A stretch of 64,000 nt of DNA from Anthopleura xanthogrammica (GCA_964019055.1 OZ025207.1:23008617-23072616), one strand, 5' to 3'. Shown: positions 10,055 to 21,884, counted from the stretch's first letter. Notes: generated from the letters alone by a model not told the origin. Made by a program: numbers and translations.

Positions 10055-10317
10055 GTTTATACATTGGTTTCAGTTAGGTTTGCAACCACTTGACCAATGG
10101 CGACATCTCGTGCATCTGACAGCTGGTTGGTACCAAGGGGTGTTGATCGATTAAAATATACTTGGTCAATAACGCTTTATATATATTATGCACTCTTTAG
10201 TAATAAGCATTACAAAGTGCGACGAAGGTTATTACAAAGTGCGACAGCTTTTTTTATTACAAAGTGCGACAAGATTTATTACAAAGTGCGACGATTATTA
10301 CAAAGTGCGACAGTACA

Positions 10318-11603
10318 AACAGACCTCCTACCCAACCTGTAATATCTAGGACAGCTGGTTATCATAATATATTTTAATATTCTTGCGTTAGACCCATTCT
10401 TAGCTAACATGGACTTTTGATGTCACGAATGGTTCTTAGGTGACAGACTACTTTAGCAAAAAGTAATTAGAAAACTTTCTAAGAAAGCTCATTTTACACA
10501 AAATATAACGTTGTGTCTAAACAAAGAAAGAAAATGGGGTGTGCATAGCTCGTTTTGAATAGAGAAAATGAAATTTGAATATTACCATCTTGACAAGTTT
10601 TCGAGAGAAAATAGGTGCTAACCAAGCTTCGTACAAAATAATCCACAACTAGAAAAGTTAAAAAATGTATGGAAGTAGTTTTCTCAAGACATCTGACTTT
10701 ATATAAGAGAACTTGATACAAGAGAATTAAAAGCCCCATTCAAACCAACTAACCTTGGTATTTATTAATTTATCTATCGCATCAGTTTCCTTCGTCGTTT
10801 GGCTGCCATCTTTATACAGGGTTAAAACTACATCCCCAAAGTACTTTAGTTAAAGAAGGTTTGAAAGTTGTTTAGTTAGGCGTACAGGCTGATGGAAGGG
10901 CACTAGTTCTACTAAAAAACCTTTAAACATGTTTAAAGGTCCTGTGTACATGGGGTATTAGTTAAATAAGTTGAAAATGTTTTTGAGAATAATACAAAAT
11001 ATAGCATTTTGTTCCTTGAATGGAGAGAAAATCGTTCTCAAACTATAACAACAAAAACACAAAACGATGTTTCTCTTAGATAAAGTCATTACGTCTCTTA
11101 TAATATTTTACAATTTGTTTTGGGGGAATTTAAAAAAAAATCTGATATAGAATGCCGTGCAAACTTTTAAGGTTTTGGCCTGGTTAAATTCAAAACGTGT
11201 ATCAGTTGCTTAATAATTTTGAAGTTTATTCCACGGTCTTCAGTTTGGAAAATTAACACGTAATTTACAGTTTCGTCAGAAAAACAGGTTCGAATTCGAT
11301 CGCCTTGCTTTGAATCAAAGAGGACTTTCTTTAATAGTTTCAAGAATATTCTTCAATAATACATCGCTCAAAATTTTGAAGGAAAAAAATAAAAAAGTAA
11401 AGCTTGTCTGGTCACTAAGTGATTTCTAAGTAGATTAATCCAGGGTACTTTTATTAACATGTAAGATTCAGGAAAACGAAATAAAGACGATATGAACAGT
11501 TATTAACACGTAATAACCAAGAAACCTCAGTTTGAAAAGCAATAAAAAAAATTACACCAGAGATAACTTGATTAATGTTCAATTTCTTCATTAAAAAAAT
11601 GAT
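10318..11603. repeat. Spacer 3, right part (type II)
   Basis: The normal type II text resumes after the element: the CCTCCTACCC block, one minisatellite-like unit (~10454-10483), a 230-bp insertion at 10732-10960, then the upstream region. No gene is seen. Confidence 0.8.
10732..10960. mobile_element. Candidate ~230-bp MITE (2 of 3)
   Basis: Same insertion as at 4912. Its ends, AGCCCCATTC and TGGGGTATT, are slightly better inverted repeats here. Confidence 0.5.
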
Positions 11604-11763
11604 TTCAAAGACTGACATTCGCAGTCGGAAGGTTTTCCCTATGTAATTTTGTTTTTTTAATTATGTTGAAGGCCAAATATATTTTAGCTCAGTTCAGGAG
11701 TCAGTTCGTCAGTAGAACATTGAAGGTGGAAGAGACAGGATCGTTCTCAGTTCAACTCAAACC
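11604..11763 (+). promoter_or_regulatory. Conserved promoter/5' UTR block, copy 4
   Basis: Same block as at 3045, intact in front of a split pseudogene. Confidence 0.5.
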
Positions 11764-12114
11764 ATGAACGGTTCGGACAACATAACGCAAAGCAGTTTGT
11801 CGTGCATCAATGTACCTGATTCAGATCTTGTACGAACTGTAAAGATAATGGCAATCTTGTTAGTGGGTGGATTTGCAGTGTTTGGCAATATTTTGATCGT
11901 CTTCCTCGCTGCCAGATTCACCGTGAAAAGGAACATCCATCATTTGATCATCACCATGGCCGTTTCAGATATTCTCGTTGCAATCATTATTTCGTATCAC
12001 AACATTCGTCGTCTACTTGGTCTCCCATATCTCTGGGAACTTTTGGATAATGAAGTTTTTGCGAACATCTTATGTACATAAGGCTTACCGCTTCTTCGGC
12101 TATACTTCGGCTAT

Positions 12115-13910
12115 ATCAAAAAGTTTTGTTTTCGACTTTTACAAGGTTTATCCATAGCACTTCTTCCCCTCTTTTTCCATCCTGTACCTCCTCTAGCCAG
12201 CTTGCAAATTTGTTTGCAAACTTCTTCACTGACAAAATTAAAATTATTCAAAATGGTTTTAACCATGCTTCTGACTCAAGTGTTACTTGGTCTACTCTGT
12301 CTAACCTGTCAAACAGTCAATTTACATCTTTCGAAGAGGTCTCCTCTGAATATCTTTCAAAGGTCATGCAGCCTCTTATCTCAAAGTCTTGTGACCTTGA
12401 TCCTCTTCCTGGTACTGTTATGAAAAAGTGTTTTCATCTCTTATTGCCTACTATTACCAAGATTGTCAACCTTTCTTTAAATACTGCAACCGTGCCATCA
12501 AGTCTGAAGCAAGCTTTGATAAAACCAATACTGAAGAAACAATCTTGATCTTCTGAAGAATTTGTTAATTTTCGACCCATATCTAACTTAAGTTTGATCT
12601 CTAAAGCCATTGAAAAAGTTGTTGCTATTCAACTGGTAGAGTATCTTGAAACTAACAACCTTCATGAAGAATTTCAATCAGCATACAAGACATTTCACAG
12701 TGTTGAGACTACCCTACTGAGGGTTCATAATGACATTCTCAATGCTCTCAACAACCAGTGTTCGGTTGTCCTTGTACTTTTAGATTTGTCAGCAGCCTTT
12801 GATACGGTTAATCACGAGATCCTTATAAATAGGCTTTCTTCCATCTATGGCATTACAGGTAAAGCAATTCAATGGTTTAAATCTTATTTATCTAACAGGA
12901 CTTTTCGTGTTAAAGTTCAAAATAATTTTTCTAAACATCGGTCTTTTGATTGTGGTGTCCCACAAGGCTCTATCTTGGGTCCAATTCTTTTTTTGCTGTA
13001 CACTAAACCTATTGGTGATATTATTCGTGATCACAACTTAAACTTTCATCTTTATGCTGATGATACTCAACTCTACATCACATTCTCAACTTCATCATTA
13101 TCTGAATCTGAGTCCGCCATACGTGCAGTGGAAGACTGTGTCGCTGATTTAAACAAGTGGATGACTGATAACATGCTCAAACTCAACAGTGATAAAACTG
13201 AAATTTTTGTTCTAAGTAGCAAGCACATACCACGCCCTCTCATCAGTTCCTTAAATATATCTGGCTATGACATCTCTCCCTCCCAAACAGCTCGCAATAT
13301 TGGTGTTATTTTTGATAATGAACTATCACTCGATGATCATATTACATCAGTTTGCAAGTCTTGCTTTTTTCATATATACAACATTTGGAAGATTCGAAAA
13401 TTTCTCAGTCAAAGTGCATGTGAAATTCTTGTCCATGCCTTGATCTCCTCCAAGTTGGATTTTTGCAACTCTTTACTTTATGGACTTCCTAAGACCTCCT
13501 TAAAAAGGCTACAATGTGTACAAAATGCTGCAGCTCGATTGGTATCTCTAACAAAAAAACAAGAACACATAACTCCAATTCTCTTTAATTTACACTGGCT
13601 TCCCATTGAACAACGAATTGAATTTAAGATAATTTTATTAACTTTTAAAATTCTAAATGGGAAAGCACCTTCTTATCTCTCTAATCTAATTAGTTGTTAT
13701 GTGCCTTCCCGTCCTCTTAGGTCTTCTTCCTCTAATCTGCTTTCTATACAAAGCAATAAGCTTAAAGCATATGGGAAGAGAGCTTTCTCTTTTGCTTCCC
13801 CTCATCTTTGGAATTCCCTACCTGCTGAAATGAGGACCTGTAAAACATTTTCCAATTTTAAAAGCAATTTAAAGACCTTTCTTTTTAAGAAAGCATTTTA
13901 CATTGAGTAA
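12115..13910 (+). pseudogene. LINE reverse transcriptase ORF with one stop
   Basis: One reading frame runs from the LINE's truncated start to TAA at 13908-13910, broken only by TGA at 12546-12548 just before the FRPISN motif. RT fingers/palm motifs lie at ~12570-13080, including YADD. The C-terminal half has the usual LWNSLPAEMR text. It copied its own RNA by target-primed reverse transcription when active. This copy is dead because of truncation and the stop. Confidence 0.85.
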
Positions 13911-14137
13911 AACCTTTTATTTCTTATTTGAATACGTTAATATTTTAAAAATCTAAAAAATAAAAAAAAATATATGTATACTTTTATTAAAAATGTTTTT
14001 ATTGACTTGTTGTAATTGAATTGAATATTGAGTATTTATTATGTAATACTGTGTTTTTATATGCCAATAATGTGTTTTAAATATTCTTATGTAAAACGTT
14101 AGTGAACCGTTGAAAATTGACGCTATATATAATATAC

Positions 14138-14213
<76 letters not shown>
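12115..14213 (+). mobile_element. 5'-truncated LINE (CR1/L2-like) inside GPCR copy 4
   Basis: This non-LTR retrotransposon starts inside its ORF2 (no endonuclease seen) and ends in a long (ATT)n tract (~14137-14213) directly against receptor sequence. The reverse transcriptase has FRPISNLS, LLDLSAAFDTVNHEIL, GVPQGSILGPILF and the catalytic YADDTQLY, in the order usual for the CR1/L2 group. No clear long target duplication is seen; TATAC on both sides is possible. Confidence 0.88.
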
Positions 14214-14214
<1 letters not shown>

Positions 14215-14867
14215 CTACCATGTTTGTGACTTTGACTACTCTTTTGATAATAAGTGTGGAACGGTTTAGATCAACCAAGTTAACTGTACACAGAGTTCGT
14301 CCATACACGTTGAAGAAACGTCTGACACTAGTCTCTTGCTCTTGGCTGCTTCCTATGGGACTCTCGGCCCACAATGTTTGGTATCTCAGAATCATCAAGT
14401 TGGGCAATACTAATGTATGCAATGCAAACATTTCGAGGACTTTTATCCTTCTCTTCTCTTTTGAACGAGTTTGTGTTCTTGTTATGATGTGTTTAGTTGT
14501 GATATTTAATATCATGACTTCATTCAGACTTTGGAAATCACGTCGAAGTTTTCCGCAAGGCAATTTTTCTGACGAACAGAATAGAACTAGAGAAAAACGA
14601 ACAGCTAAGGCAGTGAAAATGGTGTTGTGTTCGCTTCTACTTTATGCCTGTTGTTATATTCCATATTTTCTCTACGAGTTCTTTAACGCTTTCCACTGGT
14701 CCGAAGTGTTTTCAGTATTTCAGCCATATTACTGGTGCACCATTGACGTGACAACGTTATATTTTCTGTTTAGCCTTCTTTCACTAGTCAACTCTTGCTT
14801 CAGTCCTTGTATTTATATTGTTTTTCTAACTGAATTCAGACAAGCAGCTAAAAGACTATTGTACTAG

Positions 14868-16589
14868 TAATGAATAGCACTGAACTTACTAGTCTATTAT
14901 TATGGAAAACAATTCTTGTACTATATTATTTCCATGTGCAAACAATGTAAAGTAAAATAAACTACGTATCACTAATGATAAATAGAAAAAAACTAAAAAA
15001 TATTTGTGGAACTATTTTGATATTCTTTCATCAGTATCTACATAAATCAATCATATGACATTCCCTTACCCATTCCTCGCTATTTTTACCAAAAAGCTAA
15101 GAACACGACACAAAAGAAAGACAAGTGGATGAAAAAAATAGATTTCCCAAAACTATTTGAAAAAAATGTCATTTCTCATGAACCACATACATTTAGTGTG
15201 ATATACTGACACAAAAACCGAGTTGGGCTCCCTGTGGTTATACGTCCCGATAATAGATGATACATTATCACTTTCTCTATAATTGCTTAGTATATTATTC
15301 CCCTTTGTTTAGTCATACAATAGACTCTCCTACCCAACCTGTAATATCTAGGACAGCTGGTTATCAAAATATATTCTAATATCCTTGCGTTAGACCCATT
15401 CTTAGCTAACATGGACTTTTGATGTCACGACAGGTTATTAGGTGACAGACTACTTTAGCAAAAAGTAATTAGAAAACTTTCTAAGAAAGCTCATTTTACA
15501 CAAAATATAACGCTGAGTCTAAACAAAGAAAGAAAAATGGGATGTGCATAGCTCGTTTTAATTAGAGAAAATTAAATTTGAATATTACCATCTTGACAAG
15601 TTTTTGAGACAAAATTGGTGCTAACCAAGCTTCGCAAAAAATAATCAATAACTCGAAAACTTAAAAAATCTATGAAAGTATACGTAATTTTCTCATGACA
15701 TCTGACTTACAACTTTATATTAGAGAATTAAGTTAATAATTTGAAGGAGTTATTAAGAATAATACAAAATTTTATTAGAATTTTGTTCCCTGAATGAACA
15801 AAAAATTGTTCTCAAACGATAACACACACATTATCGTCATAATCTATAATATATTGTCATTTATCGTAGTTTTATATGTACATAAGTCATTCTTATTTAG
15901 ATTCTATTTATTTGTAAATAATTACGCTATTCACCTTCCTCACGCTGCTGCCATGGAATTTATTTTTCAATAAACTTCAAACTTCAAACTTCAATCAACT
16001 TCAACTAACAACAAAAACACAAAACGATGTTTATTTTAGATAAAGTCATTACGTCTTTTTCAAAGGTTGAAAAAATATTATATTTTACCGTTTGTTTTCG
16101 AGAAATTAAAACAAAAATCTGATATAGAATGCCATGCAAACTTTGAAGGTTTTGGCCTGGTTAAATTCAAAACGTGTATCAGTTGCTTAATAATTTTGAA
16201 GTTCATTATTCCACGGTTTTCAGTTTGGAAAATTAACACGTAATTTACAGTTTGGTCAGAAAAACAGGTTCGAATTCGATCGCCTCGCTTTAAATCAAAG
16301 AGGACTTTCTTTAATAGTTTCAATAATATTCTTGAATAATACATAACTTGAAAATAAAAAATAAAAAAAAGCAAACAGCTTCTCTGGTCACTAAATGATT
16401 TCACACAACGCGTCGGTAAATTAATCCAGGGAACTTTTATTAACGTGGAAGATCTTCGAAAACGAAATATAGACGATATGAACAGTTATTAACACTCGTA
16501 ATAATAAAGAAACCTCAGTTTGAAAAGCAAACAAAAAATTACACCAGAGAGAACTTTATTACTGTTGAATTTCTTCATTACAATAACGA
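14868..16589. repeat. Spacer 4 (type II)
   Basis: Full common 3' flank, one minisatellite-like unit (~15448-15477), the retrotransposon-tail fragment at 15831-16006, and the upstream region. No gene is seen. Confidence 0.8.
15831..16006 (+). mobile_element. Retroelement 3' end with AAACTTC tail (1 of 4)
   Basis: A ~175-bp insertion relative to spacer 2, which reads AACGATAACAACAACAACAC without it. It ends in CAATAAACTTC followed by AAACTTC heptamers, the form of a truncated LINE or SINE 3' end. Copies lie at 18694, 21481 and 53893. Confidence 0.65.
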
Positions 16590-16749
16590 TTTCAAAGACT
16601 GACATTCGCAGTCAGAAGGTTTTCCTTGTTAATTTTGTTTTGTTAATTATGTTGAAGGCCAAATATATTTTAGTTCAATTCAAGAGTCAGTTCGTCAGTA
16701 GAACATTGAAGGTGGAAGAGACAGGATCGTTCTCAGTTCAGCTCAAACC
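16590..16749 (+). promoter_or_regulatory. Conserved promoter/5' UTR block, copy 5
   Basis: Same block as at 3045; TATA-like box at 16664, 86 nt before the ATG. Confidence 0.55.
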
Positions 16750-17739
16750 ATGAACGGTTCGGACAACATAACGCAAAGCAGTTTGTCGTGCATCAATGTA
16801 CCTGATTCAGATCTTGTACGAACTGTAAAGATAATGGCCATCTTGTTAGTGGGTGGATTTGCTGTGTTTGACAATATTTTGGTCGTCTTCCTCGCTGCCA
16901 GATTCACCGTGAAAAGGAACATCCATCATTTGATCATCAACATGGCCGTTTCAGATATTCTCGTAGCTATCATTATTTCGTATAGCGACATTCGTCGTCT
17001 TCTTGGTCTTCCACATCTCTTGGAACTTTTGGATAATGAAGTTTTTGCAAACATCTTATGTAAGGCTTACCGCTTCTTCGCCTATACTACCATGTTTGTG
17101 ACTTTGACTACTCTTTTGATAATAAGTGTGGAACGGTTTAGATCAACCAAGTTAACTGTACACAGAGTTCGTCCATACACGTTGAAGAAACGTCTGACAC
17201 TAGTGTCTTGCTCTTGGCTGCTTCCTATGGGACTCTCAGCCTACGATCTTTGGTATCGCAGAATCGTCAGGTTTGACAATACTAATGTATGCCATGTACA
17301 CTTTTCGAGGACTTTTATCCTTCTCTTCTCTTTCGAACGAGTTTGTGTTCTTGTTATGATGTGTTTAGTTGTGATATTGAATATCATGACTTCATTCAGA
17401 CTTTGGAAATCACGTCGAACTTTCGCGCAAGGCAATTTTTCTGACGAACAGAATAGAACTAGAGAAAAACGAACAGCTAAGGCAGTGAAAATGGTGTTGT
17501 GTTCGCTTCTACTTTACGCCTGTTGTTATCTTCCAGCTTTTCTCTACGCGTTCTTTTACGCTTTCCACTTTGCGGAAGTGTTTTTAGTATTTCAGCCATA
17601 TTTCTGGTGCACTTTTGATGTGACAACGTTATATTTTGTGCTTGACCTTCTTTTTCTAGTCAACTCTTGCTTCAGTCCTTGTATTTATATTGTTTTTCTA
17701 ACTGAATTCAAACAAGCAGCTAAAAGACTATTGTACTAG
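16750..17739 (+). CDS. GPCR copy 5, intact
   Basis: 329 residues with the layout of the copy at 3205 and all its class A marks. The TM1 glycine before the conserved Asn is replaced by Asp (FDNILV instead of FGNILI), a charged residue inside the membrane not seen in any other copy. Outer-face variants are SYSDIRRLLGLPHLLEL at TM2-ECL1, AYDLWYRRIVRFDNTNVCHVHFS in ECL2 and CTFDVTTLYFVLDLLFLV in ECL3-TM7. ECL2 has lost the NFS sequon (HFS). The tail reads EFKQAAKRLLY. An AATAAA lies ~90 nt after the stop. The frame is intact, but the TM1 Asp makes function less certain than for its neighbours. Confidence 0.88.
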   Translation: MNGSDNITQSSLSCINVPDSDLVRTVKIMAILLVGGFAVFDNILVVFLAARFTVKRNIHHLIINMAVSDILVAIIISYSDIRRLLGLPHLLELLDNEVFANILCKAYRFFAYTTMFVTLTTLLIISVERFRSTKLTVHRVRPYTLKKRLTLVSCSWLLPMGLSAYDLWYRRIVRFDNTNVCHVHFSRTFILLFSFERVCVLVMMCLVVILNIMTSFRLWKSRRTFAQGNFSDEQNRTREKRTAKAVKMVLCSLLLYACCYLPAFLYAFFYAFHFAEVFLVFQPYFWCTFDVTTLYFVLDLLFLVNSCFSPCIYIVFLTEFKQAAKRLLY

Positions 17740-19442
17740 TAATGAATAACACTGAACTTAGTAGTCTATTATTATGGAGAACAATTCTTGAACTATATCA
17801 TTTCCATGTGCAAACAATGTAAAGTAAAATAAACTACGTATCACTAATGATAAATAGAAATATAATAAAAAATATTTGTGGAATTTTTTTGATATTCTTT
17901 CATCAGTATCTAAATAAATCAATCATATGACATTCCCTTACTCATACCTCGCTATTTTTACCAAAAAGCTAAGAACACGACACAAAAGAAAGACAAGTGG
18001 ATGAAAAAAATAGATTTCCCAAAACCATATGAAGAAAATGTCATTTCTCATGAACCACATACATTTACTGTGATATACTGACACAAAAACCGAGTTGGGC
18101 TCCCTGTGGTTATACGTCCCGATAATAGATGATACATTATCACTTTCTCTATAATTGCTTAGTATATTATTCCCCTTTGTTTAGTCAGACAATAGACCTC
18201 CTACCCAACCTGTAATATCTAGGACAGTTGGTTATCAATATATATTCTAATATTCTTGCGTTAGACCCATTCTTAGCTAACATGGACTACTAATGTCGCG
18301 AAAGGTTATTAGGTGACAGACTACTTTAGCAAACAGTAATTAGAAAACTTTCTAAGAAAGCTCATGTTACACAAAATATAACGTTGACTCTAAACAAAGA
18401 AAGAAAAATGGGGTGTGCCTAGCTCGTTTCCGAGATAATGAAATTTCAATATTACCATCTTGACAAATTTTCGAAAGAAAATTCAGTGGTGCTAACCAAG
18501 CTTCACAAAAAATAATCAATAACTCGAAAAGTTAAAAAATCTATGGAAGTAATTTATTCATGACATCTGACTTACAACTTTATATTAGAGAATTAAGTTA
18601 AATAATTTGAAGGAGTTATTAAGAATAATACAAAATTTTATTAGAATTTTGTTCCTTGATTGAACAGAAAATCGTTCTCAAACGATAACACACATTATCG
18701 TCATAACCTATAATATATTGTCATTTATCGTAGTTTTATATGTACATAAGTCATTCTTATTTAGATTCTATTTATTTGTAAATAATTACGCTATTCACCT
18801 TCCTCACGCTGCTGCCATGGAATTTATTTTTCAATAAACTTTAAACTTCAAACTTCAATAAACTTCAACTAACAACAAAAACACAAGACGATGTTTATTT
18901 TAGATAAAGTCATTACGTCTTTTTCAAACGTTGAAAAAATATTATATTTTACCGTTTGTTTTCGAGAAATTAAAACAAAAATCTAATATAGAATGCCGTG
19001 CAAACTTTTAAGGTTTTAGCCTGGTTAAATTCAAAACGTGTATCAGTTGCTTAATAATTTTGAAGTTTATTCCACGGTCTTCAGTTTGGAAAATTAACAC
19101 GTAATTTACAGTTTCGTCAGAAAAACAGATTCGAATTCGATCGCCTTGCTTTGAATCAAAGAGGACTTTCTTTTATAGTTTCAAGAATATTCTTTAATAA
19201 TACATTGCTTGAAAATTAAGAAGAAGAAAAAAAAAAAAAGGAAAACACCTTGTCTGGTTACTAAAGGGTAAATTAATCCAGGGAACTTTTATTAACGTGG
19301 AAGATCCCCGAAAACGTAATATAGACGATATGAACAGTTATTAATACGTAATAACCAAGAAACCTCAGTTTGAAAAGCAAACAAAAAAGGCTGCACCAGA
19401 GAGAACTTTATTAATGTTCAATTTCTTCACTATAATAACGAT
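17740..19442. repeat. Spacer 5 (type II)
   Basis: Common 3' flank, one minisatellite-like unit (~18330-18358), heptamer-tailed fragment at 18694-18870, and the upstream region, which here lacks the ACAACGCGTCGG motif found in most copies. No gene is seen. Confidence 0.8.
18694..18870 (+). mobile_element. Retroelement 3' end with AAACTTC tail (2 of 4)
   Basis: Same fragment and same insertion point as at 15831, so it was spread by unit duplication rather than by new insertion. Confidence 0.65.
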
Positions 19443-19602
19443 TTCAAAGACTGACATTCGCAGTCGGAAGGTTTTTCCTTGGTAATTTTGTTTTGTTAAT
19501 TATGTTGAAGACCAAATATATTTTAGTTCAATTCAGGAGTCAGTTCGTCAGTAGAACATTGAAGGTGGAAGAGACAGGATCGTTCTCAGTTCAGCTCAAA
19601 CC
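19443..19602 (+). promoter_or_regulatory. Conserved promoter/5' UTR block, copy 6
   Basis: Same block and spacing as at 3045. Confidence 0.55.
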
Positions 19603-20592
19603 ATGAACGGTTCGGACAACATAACACAAAGCAGTTTGTCGTGCATCAGTGTACCTGATTCAGATCTTGTACGAACTGTAAAGGTAATGGCCATCTTGTT
19701 AGTGGGTGGATTTGCTGTGTTTGGCAATATTTTGATCGTCTTCCTCGCTGCCAGATTCACCGTGAAAAGGAACATCCATCATTTGATCATCAACATGGCC
19801 GTTTCAGATATTCTCGTAGCTATCATTATTTCGTATCACAACATTGGTCGTCTACTTGGTCTTCCACATCTCTGGGAACTTTTGGATAATGAAGTTTTTG
19901 CGAACATCTTATGTAAGGCTAACCGCTTCTTCGCTTATACTACCATGTTTGTGACTTTGACTACTCTTTTGATAATAAGTGTGGAACGGTTTAGATCAAC
20001 CAAGTTAACTGTACACAGAGTTCGTCCATACACGTTGAAGAAACGTCTGACACTAGTCTCTTGCTCTTGGCTGCTTCCTATGGGACTCTCGGTCTACAGT
20101 GCTTGGTATTACAAAATCGTCAAGTTGGGCATATCTAATGTATGCTATGCACACTTTTCTAGGACTTTTTTCCTTCTCTTCTCTTTTGAACGAGTTTGTG
20201 TTCTTGTTATGATGTGTTTAGTTGTGATATTTAATATCATGACTTCATTCAGACTTTGGAAATCACGTCGAAGTTTTCGTCAAGGCAATTTTACTGACGA
20301 ACAGAATAGAACTAGAGAAAAACGAACAGCTAAGGCAGTGAAAATGGTGTTGTGTTCTCTTCTACTTTACACCTGTTGTTATCTTCCAGCTTTTCTCTAC
20401 GCGTTCTTTTACGGTTTCCACTTTGCCGAAGTGTTTTTAGTATTTCAGACATATTTCTGGTGCAATATTGATAGAAGATCGTTATATTTTGTGCTTGACC
20501 TGCTTGTTCTAGTCAACTCTTGCTTCAGTCCTTGTATTTATATTGTTTTTCTAACTGAATTCAGACAAGCAGCTAAAAGACTATTGTACTAG
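19603..20592 (+). CDS. GPCR copy 6, intact
   Basis: 329 residues with all motifs of the copy at 3205. Distinctive outer-face residues: KANRFFAYTTMF at the top of TM3, SVYSAWYYKIVKLGISNVCYAHFSRTF in ECL2 (no NFS sequon), and YGFHFAEVFLVFQTYFWCNID in TM6-ECL3. ICL3 has RSFRQGNFTDEQ where others have FPQGNFSDEQ. The first AATAAA is mutated (AATCAA), as in copy 2; the second is intact. It sits between two type II spacers carrying the same heptamer-tailed fragment, so copies 5, 6 and 7 look like products of one run of unit duplication. Confidence 0.93.
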   Translation: MNGSDNITQSSLSCISVPDSDLVRTVKVMAILLVGGFAVFGNILIVFLAARFTVKRNIHHLIINMAVSDILVAIIISYHNIGRLLGLPHLWELLDNEVFANILCKANRFFAYTTMFVTLTTLLIISVERFRSTKLTVHRVRPYTLKKRLTLVSCSWLLPMGLSVYSAWYYKIVKLGISNVCYAHFSRTFFLLFSFERVCVLVMMCLVVIFNIMTSFRLWKSRRSFRQGNFTDEQNRTREKRTAKAVKMVLCSLLLYTCCYLPAFLYAFFYGFHFAEVFLVFQTYFWCNIDRRSLYFVLDLLVLVNSCFSPCIYIVFLTEFRQAAKRLLY

Positions 20593-21480
20593 TAATGAAT
20601 AACACTGAACTTAGTAGTCTATTATTATGGAAAACAATTCTTGTACTATATCATTTCCATGTGCAAACAATGTAAAGTAAAATCAACTATGTATCACTAA
20701 TGATAAATAGAAATATAATAAAAAATATTTGTGGAACTATTTTGATATTCTTTCATCAGTAACTAAATAAATCAATCATATGACATTCCCTTTCTCTTTC
20801 CTCGCTATTTTTATCAAAAAACTAAGAAAACGACACAAAAGAAAGACGAGAGAATTAAAAACAATTGCTTAGTATATTATTCCCCTTTGTTTAGTCATAC
20901 AATAGACCTCCTACCCAACCTGTAATATCTAGGACAGCTGGTTATCAAAATATATTCTAATATTCTTGCGTTAGACCCATTCTTAGCTAACATGGACTTT
21001 TGATGTCGCGAAAGGTTATTAGGTGACAGACTACTTTAGCAAAAAGTAATTAGAAAACTTTCTAAGAAAGCTCATTTTACACAAAATATAACGCTGAGTC
21101 TAAACAAAGAAAGAAAAATGGGATGTGCATAGCTCGTTTTCGAGATAATGAAATTTGAATATTACCATCTTGACAAGTTTTCATAACAAAATTGGTGCTA
21201 ACCAAGCTTCGCACAAAATAATCAATAACTCGAAAACTTAAAAAATCTATGATAAATACAAATATAATAAAAAATATTTTTGGAACTATTTTGCTATTCT
21301 TTCATCAGTATCTAAATGAATCAATCATATGACATATTTTCTCATGATATCTGACTTACAACTTTATATTAGAGAATTAAGTTAAATAATTTGAAGGAGT
21401 TATTAAGAATAATACAAAATTTTATTACAATTTTGTTCCCTGAATGAACAGAAAACGATATCTCAAACGATAACACACAC

Positions 21481-21657
21481 ATTATCGTCATAACCTATAA
21501 TATATTGTCATTTATCGTAGTTTTATATGTACAAAAGTCATTCTTATTTAGATTCTATTTATTTGTAAATAATTACGCTATTCACCTTCCTCACGCTGCT
21601 GCCATGGAATTTATTTTTCAATAAACTTCAAACTTCAAACTTCAATCAACTTCAACT
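21481..21657 (+). mobile_element. Retroelement 3' end with AAACTTC tail (3 of 4)
   Basis: Same fragment and site as at 15831. Confidence 0.65.
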
Positions 21658-21884
21658 AACAACAAAAACACAAAACGATGTTTCTCTTAGATAAAGTCAT
21701 TACGTCTTTTTCAAACTTTGACAAAATATTATATTTTACCGTTTGTTTTTGGGAAATTAAAACAAAAATCTGATATAGAATGCCATGCAAACTTTGAAGG
21801 TTTTGGCCTGATTAAATTCAAAACGTGTATCAGTTGCTTAATAATTTTGAAGTTTATTCCACGGTCTTCAGATTGGAAAATTTA

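Larger units (their letters stand above)
7443..10317. mobile_element. 2.9-kb element with iterated inverted ends
   Basis: The termini are inverted repeats beginning TGTACTGTCG, ~165 bp on the left (7443-7607) and ~145 bp on the right (10173-10317). Each is built of about six units of GTCGCACTTTGTAATA with short variable joints. A 5-bp direct repeat AACAG flanks it (7438-7442, 10318-10322), and the flanks rejoin to the normal spacer text. No transposase was found inside. The interior is a patchwork: a hairpin, a two-copy repeat, a LINE end and a second inverted pair. It is probably non-autonomous and the superfamily is not assigned. Confidence 0.8.
11764..14867 (+). pseudogene. GPCR copy 4, frameshifted and split by a LINE
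   Basis: The first part (11764 to ~12114) encodes the N-terminus through TM2 and into TM3. It has a 4-nt insertion after the TGT of the TM3 Cys codon (TGTACATAAGG for TGTAAGG) that gives a TAA at once. It then breaks in early TM3 after a local 11-bp tandem duplication (CTTCGGCTATA twice). The second part resumes at ~14214 with the remainder of TM3 and is open to the TAG at 14865-14867. Nothing but the inserted LINE separates the halves. The 3' part has its own ligand-side variants (IPYFLYEFF, HWSEVF, FLFSLLSLV). Confidence 0.92.

Noticed and set aside
12072..12081. TACATAAG at copy 4 as a splice site
   Set aside because: No GT-AG intron fits; all other copies are intronless here and the difference is a simple 4-nt insertion.
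12594..13910. RT ORF as a host gene
   Set aside because: Clear LINE reverse transcriptase in a 5'-truncated element with a microsatellite tail, interrupting a receptor.
16078..16404. Minus-strand ORFs of the LLKKVLFDLKRGDRIRTCFS type in several spacers
   Set aside because: Conserved only as part of duplicated spacer DNA, with frames opening and closing between copies.
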